From Narthecium ossifragum (lineage: Eukaryota > Streptophyta > Magnoliopsida > Dioscoreales > Nartheciaceae): DNA of 64,000 nt. Below are positions 45,067 through 53,663 of the stretch, piece after piece. Below the pieces are notes generated by a model. The model had not been told where the DNA came from and did not search any database. It was given only the letters and a program-made list of their open reading frames with translations. Within the stretch, counting starts at the first letter, position 1; each line of letters begins with the position of its first letter. The translations under genes and the position numbers were made by a program. The stretch spans positions 27,605,137 to 27,669,136 of the forward strand of contig OY986967.1 in assembly GCA_963920575.1 (NCBI GenBank). The letters are read 5' to 3'.

Positions 45067-45999
45067 CAAATTAAGGTAGACATGATAAAAAGTTTGATTT
45101 GCTTCGCATATATATGGATCCTTTGCTTGCTTCATATCTCTAATTAAAGCTGGCTGTATAAGTCGCAACTTAGTTTCAAGCATGAGTATATCTTAATTAC
45201 CAGCAGATCACAATGTTCTTTCTTTCTTTTTGTTAAAAGAAGGCATAGTTATATATATAACCACCTGGTTAATCTGCCATTTTGTGTTGGTTTTGTTTTT
45301 TGAACAGATAAGCCTGCAGGCATTTTGTGTTGGTCTTGTGAGTTTGTTTATTTGTTGATGGGTACATCGAGCTAGCCAGCCAGAACACCTCTCCTGTTCA
45401 AGTCTTACGATACAACACAAAGGGTATTAATTAGGGTTACTATGCACATGTAGAAAAGCAGTCACACGGCTGTTTTCATTTGCAAGACGTCTTATTTGGT
45501 TGCCCATTTGAGATCAAAGCTGCAAAGAATATTGGTGGGTGGGTATATGTATTACAAGAACTGATAAGATGGTATAGTATTATACTTCTTGTGGAAGATC
45601 ACATCAGGTACACATCCAGCAAGGTGAATGCCTGAGGTCCGTTTGGATTGGATTGAGGATTATGCATCCAAATATTTTATTCATAATCTTATGTAACTAT
45701 CTTTAGTACTTACATAACTTGTATCGGCTTTGGTTTGTTTGCTTACTCCTTTCCTCTTTCTTGATCGCCTATGATTTGGGTTGTTTTGTTTTAGGTTTCG
45801 ACATTTTGATTTTTTTTTTTAAAAAATAATCCTAGAGAAAGGTGGGATATATAATCCCATGAGATAAGATCCATTGGACTAAAAAAATAAAAGTTTAAAT
45901 ATTTGATTAAATATTCTTTCATCTTATTCTATGTCTTATCAAAAATGAGAGAAAAGTTTAACCCCTGTCCTGCGAAACAAATTTAGCCTAAGGTAACTG
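45067..45999. other. Downstream spacer of copy F
   Basis: Contains the copy F 3' flank and AT-rich DNA with simple T runs (45800-45830). No gene seen. Confidence 0.5.
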
Positions 46000-46290
46000 A
46001 CCACGATCTTAGAATCAGATTCAATCAAAATATTTTTCAAGCCCCGGCTTCAACCTTCACGTAATGCCTGCTCCACCGCCAAAAGCTCTGCTTCCTCCGC
46101 TGACTTTGCCATGAATCTTCCTTTGATGGACCACCTCTCCTCTCCGATGTGTGATAGACATGCCCCAATACGACTATCCCCATCTATCTCTCTCCATGTT
46201 GCATCCACCAGTAATATGCATCCATCAACTCCATTTCTGATTCCAGCCGACCTCTCTTCATGCCATCCTTTGAATCTCTAGATCTCCTCG
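46000..46290 (-). mobile_element. LINE RNase H fragment
   Basis: The minus-strand translation reads VDATWREIDGDSRIGACLSH, then FMAKSAEEAELLAVEQALRE and, after a stop or shift, ILIESDSK. This is the RVT_3 RNase H domain of plant LINEs. No poly-A is visible on the expected side, so it is an internal remnant, distinct from the copy in F-box E. Confidence 0.8.
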
Positions 46291-46561
46291 ACCTGCCTGC
46301 CTTCTCACTTCTCAGTAACACCCAAAATTTCAATGTATTCTGCTAATTAACAAGCATCTGATTCTCTAATTTATCTGACAAAACGAAAAAAATCAATTAC
46401 TGGTGCTTTTTTTTTCCCACTACCACTAGAATTGTATTCATGACAGTTAGATTTTTTTTTTCCTTTTCATTTCCACTGTTATTTACCGCCTTCTTTTAAA
46501 AAAAATTTCTCGAACCTGTTACCTTGGCCAACGCTAAGAGAGACACATAAATCTAAGCCAC

Positions 46562-47220
46562 TGTTAGAGGTCTCATGCATCTTTTTTCTACTACATTGAT
46601 AATTGGAAGACTTGTCCATGTCTCCATGAGGCTTATCCTATAGAACACTAAGTAGAACTCTCCATGGTCTATGCTTCGTCAGGCCCAAGCCCGAAATCTT
46701 CAAGTTTCTCCTGGGCCTAGTATCACCCCAAGACCAAGCCCAAACAATGATTAAACCAGGGCGGGGATGGCAAAATTCTCATGGGCTTCCAGTGTTGCTG
46801 CAATGGGTGAACCGCTCTGTTTGATTGATAGTCTGATCTCGATCGGTCTGGTTCAACTACTACCAAAATCCCAATCTAAATTAGTTTTAAATGTTCTGAG
46901 TCCGAATCTAACTATTGTTGTTCAATCATCTAAAACAAATATAGCAATGGGATGGAATTTTATGTTTTAGGCAATAGTGATTTGAGAGTCGGCGGAGCCT
47001 TTGGGTAAGCTCCATACAGCAACCCAATAAGAACCCGCCAGGTCACATAATGTGCACGAATGCCTTAAATAAATATAAAAGCCCGGGTTTCTTTCATCTC
47101 TTAATCACCTCTCTTCCTAGCCTCTATTGCTCCTCGCACCACCACCAAAGACCATCAAAGGCACCACGGAAACAATCAATCAAAACAAGGTGGTGATTGG
47201 TGAATCCCAATCATCTTTTA
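46562..47220 (+). promoter_or_regulatory. Orphan duplicate of the copy G promoter/leader (repeat P1)
   Basis: About 650 bp closely repeats 47595-48240. It retains a TATA box (TATAAAAG, 47074-47081), the GGGTTTCTTTCATCTCTTAAT stretch and the AACAAGGTGGTGATTGGTG leader motif. It breaks off where copy G leader continues and is followed by an LTR remnant in place of a coding region. It could still drive transcription through the LTR toward copy G. Confidence 0.85.
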
Positions 47221-47276
47221 AAATAAAAGAAAAAAAAACTACATCCAGGATAAAAAATAGTGTAGGCCTTATTATT

Positions 47277-47567
47277 GCTCTGATACCATGAAGAAAATAA
47301 AATAAGATAGAGATTGTGGAATTTTCCCTCCTTAGCAGAGTCATGTATTAACTATTGTTTAAATAGATATATGATATACGTAGATAAGGCAAATACAGAT
47401 TCATGCAATATGTCCCATTATGCATAGATACTAAAATAAGACAAGATTGTCTTATATAGAAGATTTTATTCTTTGTATTTGATAGCATTGATCTTGCTTT
47501 CCTTGATAGAGATTTAGCTATATTTGTAGCTCCATGATCTGAATTTGCCCTTTTGGGAGAGATCTCA
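47277..47567 (-). mobile_element. LTR plus primer-binding site remnant (minus strand)
   Basis: On the minus strand an LTR-like segment ends TTTTCTTCA at 47289 and is followed directly by TGGTATCAGAGC (47277-47288), a perfect initiator-Met tRNA primer site. A TATA box (TATATAAG on the minus strand, about 47451-47458) lies within. A TGA...TCA start at about 47567 is my estimate. A Copia-type origin is likely from the short LTR (about 280 bp). The rest of the element is missing. Confidence 0.65.
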
Positions 47568-47594
47568 TGCTTGATTGGTGGATTTCGGTTATTA

Positions 47595-48326
47595 TGTTAG
47601 AGGTCTCATGCATCTTTTTTCTACTACATTCATAATTGGAAGACTTGTCCATGTCTCCACGAGACTTAACCTATGGAACAGTAAGTAGAACTCTCCATGG
47701 TCTAAGCTTCGTCAGGCCCAAGCCCGAAATCTTCAAGTTTCTCCTGGGCCTAGTATCACCCCAAGACTAAGCCCAAACAATGATTAGACCAGGCCGGGGA
47801 TGGAAATATTCTCATGGGCTTTCCAGTGTCGCTGCAATGGGTGAACTGTTTGATTGATAGTCTAATCTAGATCGGTCTGGTTCCAATCTAAATTAGTTTT
47901 AAATGTTTTGAGTCCGAATCTAACTATTGTTGTTCAATCATCTAAAACAAATCTAGGGATGGAATTTTATGTTTTAGGCAATAGTGATTTGAGAGTCGGC
48001 GGAGCCTTTGGGTCGGGTAAGCTCCATACAGCAACCCAATAAGAACCCGCCAGGTCACATAATGTGCAGGAATCCCTTAAATAAATAAGGCCCCTAGGGT
48101 TTCTTTCATCTCTTAATTATCTCTCTTCCTAGCTTGCATTGCTCCTCGCACCACCACCAAAGATCATCAAAGACACCACGGAAACAATCAATCAAAACAA
48201 GGTGGTGATTGGTGTGAATCCCAATTATCTCTCAAAAATCCCTGCAGCCATAGCAGTATTGTGCAGCACTTCCATCATCATATATACCAACGCGATCAAC
48301 GTGCAGCAAAAACCCTGACGATCATC
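47595..48326 (+). promoter_or_regulatory. Promoter/leader of F-box copy G (repeat P2)
   Basis: Second copy of the 650-bp repeat. Its TATA region is changed (ATAAATAAGG at 48081 in place of TATAAAAG). The leader motif AACAAGGTGGTGATTGGTG and CAACGTGCAGCAAAAACCCT precede the coding region. Confidence 0.75.
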
Positions 48327-49781
48327 ATGTCCCGGCGGAAGAGTTCTAACGACTACAAGATAAACGTGCAGTCGTCCATCAGTCGGTTCCGTAGGTCACT
48401 TTCGTCGGGAATCAATAATAGGGTAGCCATGCCCAACAACATCAGGCCAAGTCTTGAAGGAAATCGGGATTCCATCCGGCAACACAGCACGTCGCCCATC
48501 AGTCTGTTCCGTAGGTCACTTTCGTTGAGTATCGATAATAAGGTAGCCATGCCCAACAACATCAGGCCAAGTCTTGAAGGAAATCGGGATTCCATCCGGC
48601 AACACAGCACGTCGCCCGCCATCAGAGTTCTTCCAGAAGATATCATGGTCGAGATCCTCCTCCGCCTTCCGGCGAGGCACCTCCTCCGCCTCAGGCCCAT
48701 CTGCAAAGCCTGGAACGCCATCATCTGCGACGAAGGATTCGCCAAGCGGCAGCACAATCGTGTCTCTCTACCCAAGCACGCAGGTCGACGACCAGATAGT
48801 CTTATCATTCGTTACAGCTCGATAAAACAGGCTGAGGACGCCTTCCATCTGGTGGATCTCGACGCTCACGGTGGGGGAGCAAGCAAAATTGTGACGCAAC
48901 TCGACACGTTCAGTGCCCGGTACACAATAGTTGGCTCCTGCAATGGCGTGCTTTTGCTTCGTCTCTTTACAACCACCTTGGTGTGGAATCCCCTGCAAAA
49001 CAAGTATATGTACTTGCCAACAAGGTCACCGGGACAAACAGAACCCCACATCGACATGTACCCAGGCAACTACTACGACTACAGCTTCGGGTACGACAGC
49101 AACAAGTCTGAATTCAAAGTTGTGAGGGCGCAACTATTGAAGTCGATGATGGAGGTGCTCACAATCCCCATGACTGGCGTCCCAGGTCCCTGGAGGACTG
49201 TAGGATCGACTCCTTGGAGCATTCCGGCGGGTATAAGCTTTTACTCGTCGGTAAATAACAGGCTTCATTGGCTTGCCGGTGAGTGGGATAATCCACGGCT
49301 AAATGGGATCATCTCCTTCGATCTTAGGGACGAGCAATTCCACGCAGTGCCGACGCCATGGTTGGATTTGAATCATGTAACATGGTCAGAATCAAGAATA
49401 TCGGAGCTGAGGGGTTGTCTTTCCATCTTTCGGACGAATGGCGTGAACAATGGATTACCTATCATCGAAGTATGGGTGATGCAGGATTACGATCGAGGTG
49501 ATTCCTGGACTTTGTGGTTCTCTCTAAACTGTAATCTGAGCATCAGTATGTGTGAGCGGTTAAGAGTAGTCAAGTGCGACAAAGACGAGATTCTCATTGG
49601 AGACGGTAGCAGTTTGGTAGCGTACAACTACACAACTCAGATCTTTGATTTGGATGATCAAATGTTGGGAAATCACAGGGACATCACCTCAAACTTCGAT
49701 TTTGGTGTTGAAGTGGTCGGATTCGTCGGCAGCCTCGCCTCGCCAGAGTCATTCATACAAGCAGAATGGTGCGTAAGTTAG
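48327..49781 (+). CDS. F-box/FBA protein (copy G) with duplicated N-terminal segment
   Basis: 484 aa from the ATG at 48327 (MSRRKSSNDYKIN). An in-frame ATG at 48261 would add 22 residues, but that stretch matches noncoding leader of copy F, so I prefer 48327. A 40-residue unit (120 bp, 48371-48490 and 48491-48610) is tandemly duplicated; each carries FRRSLS and MPNNIRPSLEGNRDSIRQ. F-box at about residues 102-138 (LPEDIMVEILLRLP, then ICKAWNAIICDEGFAKRQ). FBA words: VGSCNGVLLL, VWNPLQNKYMYLP, GYDSNKSEFKVV, MEVLTIPMTGVPGPWR, VNNRLHWLAGEW, SELRGCLSIFRTNG, VWVMQDYDRGDSW, KDEILIGDGSSLVAYNYTT and GFVGSLASPESF. Predicted SCF substrate receptor. Confidence 0.92.
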   Translation: MSRRKSSNDYKINVQSSISRFRRSLSSGINNRVAMPNNIRPSLEGNRDSIRQHSTSPISLFRRSLSLSIDNKVAMPNNIRPSLEGNRDSIRQHSTSPAIRVLPEDIMVEILLRLPARHLLRLRPICKAWNAIICDEGFAKRQHNRVSLPKHAGRRPDSLIIRYSSIKQAEDAFHLVDLDAHGGGASKIVTQLDTFSARYTIVGSCNGVLLLRLFTTTLVWNPLQNKYMYLPTRSPGQTEPHIDMYPGNYYDYSFGYDSNKSEFKVVRAQLLKSMMEVLTIPMTGVPGPWRTVGSTPWSIPAGISFYSSVNNRLHWLAGEWDNPRLNGIISFDLRDEQFHAVPTPWLDLNHVTWSESRISELRGCLSIFRTNGVNNGLPIIEVWVMQDYDRGDSWTLWFSLNCNLSISMCERLRVVKCDKDEILIGDGSSLVAYNYTTQIFDLDDQMLGNHRDITSNFDFGVEVVGFVGSLASPESFIQAEWCVS

Positions 49782-49895
49782 AAATTTAGAATTTACATTG
49801 CAATTCTATATAGAAAAGAGGAATAGTTTGATAAACCATTTGGCTGTGTTGATTTGATGGTGAATTGGTTTATTAGCTGAGAGTATTTCGAGCCG

Positions 49896-50095
49896 NNNNN
49901 NNNNNNNNNNNNNNNNNNNNNNNNNNNNNNNNNNNNNNNNNNNNNNNNNNNNNNNNNNNNNNNNNNNNNNNNNNNNNNNNNNNNNNNNNNNNNNNNNNNN
50001 NNNNNNNNNNNNNNNNNNNNNNNNNNNNNNNNNNNNNNNNNNNNNNNNNNNNNNNNNNNNNNNNNNNNNNNNNNNNNNNNNNNNNNNNNNNNNNN
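49896..50095. other. Assembly gap (200 N)
   Basis: Exactly 200 N. On the right the Ty3 integrase is cut mid-domain. On the left is AT-rich sequence after copy G. The integrase C-terminus and a 3' LTR (expected about 1.3 kb) are not in the window, so the real gap should be larger than 200 bp unless the element is truncated. Confidence 0.95.
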
Positions 50096-51248
50096 TCTTC
50101 ATCCTCTTCTGAGCCTTCAGAAGACTCTCTTGGGCTTGCTCGACCATCTCTTGATGGTTTTTGGCGAACCTGGATGCCGCCGGACATCCTGCCTCATCTT
50201 GGGCCGCCAAGTCTTGAGGAGCCAATGGTTGTTGGCCGAGCACTATCTCAAAGGGACTCTTCCCTGTCGATGATGACCGCTGTAAGTTGTAGGAGAACTG
50301 GGCCACTTCAAGAAGATCGAGCCAGTTTCGCTGGCTCGCCGTCAAGTAGTGGCGGAGGTACTCCTCCAACAAAGCGTTGATGCGCTCGGTTTGGCCGTCG
50401 GTTTGTGGATGGTTCGCCGTCGAAAACTTTAGCTGGGAGCCCATGATTTTGAACAGATGGGTCCAAAACCTCCCAGTGAACCGCCCATCACGATCGCTGA
50501 CTATGTCGCGGGGAAGTCCGAAGTACTTCACCACATACCTGAAAAACAAATCAGAAGTCACGTTAGAGGAGCACCCCTTCGGTGCCGGGATGAAGATGGA
50601 GTACTTCGAGAACCTGTCTACAACCACAAGGATTGTAGACTTCCCGTCTACTTTCGGAAGACCCATGATGAAGTCCATGGAGATGGACCGCATGATTCCG
50701 TCGGGTATGGGGAGGGGCTGAAGAAGACCCGCTTGCTTCCTCCTCTCCGTCTTGTCCAGTTGGCACACTGGGCAAGTCGTCACGTGCAACTCCACGTCCT
50801 CCTCCATCTTTGGCCAATAGTAGCTGCGACTGAGGAGAGCCATCGTGCGCTCCCGCCCTGGATGACCCGCCCATCTTGAGTCATGTGACTCTTTGATGAG
50901 TTCAGCCCTCAAGTTCCCCTGTGGAACCAGGATTCGTCCGCCTTTGGCCTTGAGGATGCCGTCCTCAAGCCAGAATCGCCTAACGACTCCATCTTGCTCC
51001 TCCTTCATGAGCTTCTGGTAGCTTGCATCGTTGCTTGCCACCAGCTTGATCCGGCTGTACATGTCTGAATTGACTCGGATCAAGGCTGCAACATAGTCCG
51101 CAACTTGTTGTCGGCTGAGCGCGTCGACAACCTGGTTATGCCGCCCAGGCTTGTGCTGCCATTCGAACTCGAACTCCTGAAGAAATTCCTGCCACCTTGC
51201 CTGCTTCGGAGAAAGCTTCTTTTGAGTTTGAAAGTAGGTGTTCGCCAC
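50096..51248 (-). CDS. Ty3 polyprotein, RNase H end and integrase (partial)
   Basis: Continues the frame broken at 53664. It begins with the RNase H end (NTYFQTQKKLSPKQARWQ, HKPGRHNQVVDALSR). Next comes the integrase zinc finger (HDSRWAGHPGRERT, CPVCQLDK) and the catalytic core with the three acidic positions visible in SMDFIMGLP, VSDRDGRF and TDGQTERIN. The sequence stops at the N run after KAQKRMK, before the integrase C-terminal domain. No internal stop. Confidence 0.92.
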
Positions 51249-52287
51249 TGTCGCGCCCCGACCCGCCGAGTGCACCCGGGCCGGGGACCGCGAGGGGAAG
51301 ACACCTACAACCACTAGCCTCGACTGGCGGAAACAGCCGAGACAAAGGCCCAGCTGGCGGAAACAGCTGGACACCACAGAGAAAGAGCGAAGCAGGAAAC
51401 AAAAGCTAACAACATCTATTACAAACACATAATAGAGTTACAACAGGAGAAACCTAGATACAACAGATCTAGAACAAGGGGTAAACAGTCCCCCAAAAAG
51501 AAAGCAAGCCACACTGCCCACCGGGGTCTCCACGAAGGCGCAGACAAAGCCATCCTGACCCTCAGACATGGTCAGGAGCCGCCGCGCTGCCACTGGACGA
51601 CCGACGGGGCAACGGTTGGGAGAACCGGGCACCAGCACCTGCAACAAACACAGTCCAGGTAGGCATGAGCAACAGCTCAGCAGGGTCCCACTCCACAACC
51701 CCCACAAGAAAGGCAAACCCAAAGACCAACCCTGAAGCCAAGTGCTGAGGCTTGCCAAGGATCCCATAAATCCTATCGATAACCCGAAGGGTCCCTGTCC
51801 CGAGTACGTCTCCGACTGCCACTGTCTAGGGATGGACAAACTCCGACTGTCCCTGACACAGGGTGGACATGACGCTACTGGTAGGACACCCTTCCCCAAG
51901 CGGGACCTCCACACTTGGCGGAACGACCGAGGTTACGACAACCACCTCCCAGCACTCCAAGCCACAGAGCCACGATCCCTGACTCCCGACCAGGCACTAA
52001 GTCTAAGGACTGCCAAGGTTCCATAACCCTATCGATGCCCCAAGGGCTCCCGACATGAACCTTGCTCATCACCCTAAGCACCCAACAGGGGAAAAGGTTC
52101 CATGCGGGATCACCCTCTGCACCAACAGAGGAACAGAACCGTGCAGGACACCTCCACTTAGCACCTGGGTACGGAGTACAAGGGGGAAAACACCCACCCA
52201 AACTAGCCTAACATGTCTAATGCACAGTTAAGCAAAACAGGGCAGATAGATATTAAAGCTGTAAACAAGCAACAAGGCAAGGGCACA

Positions 52288-52437
52288 CCTTCGACCCATT
52301 TATACTAAACACTCCCGAGGGTCATGATTCCCTCGGTTCACCACAAAGCGGTAAAGGGCATACCTTCAGCCCATTTATTCTAAGCACCCCGAGAGACATC
52401 ACCCTCTCGGTTCAACCACAGAGCTGTAAACATTCAC
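52288..52437. repeat. 75-bp tandem duplication in solo LTR
   Basis: Units start at 52288 and 52363 (CCTTC(G/A)(A/G)CCCATTTAT). Each continues with TA(A)GCAC-like, CCGAG, CCCTCGGTTCA/CCTCTCGGTTCA and CCACA(A/G)AGC. Confidence 0.85.
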
Positions 52438-52549
52438 GCATAAATCACTACAGGATAAACTCCGAGGGTAAAACCGTAAAGACCATTTACATGCGAAGCC
52501 CTGCGGGCAAAACAGCATTTAAAACAAGTAAAATCCTCTCTGCTGCTCA

Positions 52550-52860
52550 AAGGATCGATCCTTCCCGAAGGGAGGATCGATCACCCAAGAAACAGTGAGC
52601 CTCCCTCACTGTCGAGCCAAAGAAGATCGATCACTCCTTCCAAGGAGATCGATCTTTTTGGTGACAGAGGGCACCCATCCAGTCGCACCAAGGAAGATCG
52701 ATCCTTCTCCCAGGAAGATCGATCATTCTCGGGACGAAGGGTAACCAGGCTGACCCAAGTCCCATGATCGATCTCCTCCCATAAGAAGATCGATCATGTG
52801 GCTGGGCGCAGCAAACTAACACCAGAGGATCGATCACTCCACCCAGGAAGATCGATCATG
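52550..52860. repeat. Paired GATCGATC repeat, about 71-bp period
   Basis: GATCGATC starts at 52553, 52575, 52625, 52647, 52696, 52717, 52766, 52788, 52828 and 52850. The sites come in pairs 21-22 bp apart, and pairs repeat every 69-72 bp (the last after 62). Two further sites lie near 53418 and 53439, again about 21 bp apart. Sequence between sites is only loosely conserved. Confidence 0.9.
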
Positions 52861-53663
52861 ATGGGTTCCGATGTACTTCCGGCCGGGAAAACCGCCGGAA
52901 TACACAACCAAACCTCACCAAAATTGGTGGGCTGGTAGATCTGATAACCACGAAGCTCCTCAAGGCTTCAAAACCGGAAAAACACCAACTCCACAAGGAG
53001 ATCTAAAACGAAAACCAAAATCGGATTCAAAACCTCAGAAAACAACCGGAGTTTAAAATGAGAACCCTACCTCCTCAACGCAGCTTCGATCCCCAAGTCC
53101 TACCCCAGGACCTTCCTCGCCTTGCCACGAACCCAACGAGCCTTCAAGCTCCCGGAAAGATGGCCGGAGGAGGAAGAACGGAGGAGGAGAAGGAGCGGTC
53201 TCAACCGGGGAAGAAACAGAGCCGCGCGAGGGAGAAGAAGAAGAGAGGAAGAAAGGAAGAGGGGAAAGGGCGGGTAAGGCCGGGGAAAAGCAGGCGAACC
53301 CGGGGAAAAGCCGGGGGAGGGGAGGGAAGACTTTCCCTCCCCTGACAGGGGAAGCGACGGCCACCGCGGTGGCCGTCATTCGAAAGCCACCGACAAGGAC
53401 TTCCAGGCACAGGAAGGATCGATCCTCCATGACCAAAGGATCGATCATCCCTGCCCAGAAGTGCAAACTTGGGCTGGAAAACGGGCCCAAGCCCAGAACA
53501 CCCAAGCTAGGGTCCACCTAACCTTTCTAACAAACACAACCATCAAGCAAGGCCTGTGTGTGCACACCCAGTGTGAAAAACGACTGCCAAGGCGCAATTT
53601 CCCAAATTGCCCTTGGGATCAACCACCAGCTATAGGAATAGAGGGGCAGGTCCTCACAGCCAC

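Larger units (their letters stand above)
51249..53658 (-). mobile_element. Solo LTR (2,410 bp) nested in the Ty3 RNase H domain
   Basis: A perfect 5-bp target duplication GCCAC lies at 51244-51248 and 53659-53663. Removing one copy plus the insert restores the RNase H reading frame (TDNVA joined to NTYF). The ends are TG and CA. On the minus strand it starts TGTGAGGACCTGCCCC and ends GGGGCGCGACA, an ending typical of plant Ty3 LTRs just before the primer site. No primer site, coding sequence or second LTR is inside, so it is a solo LTR. Internal repeats: a 75-bp duplication (52288-52437), a related pair near 51745 and 52010 (CCTATCGAT words), and a GATCGATC repeat block. Confidence 0.93.

Noticed and set aside
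48261..48326. Upstream ATG adding 22 residues to F-box copy G
   Set aside because: That stretch aligns with the noncoding leader of copy F (CAACGTGCAGCAAAA-CCCT).
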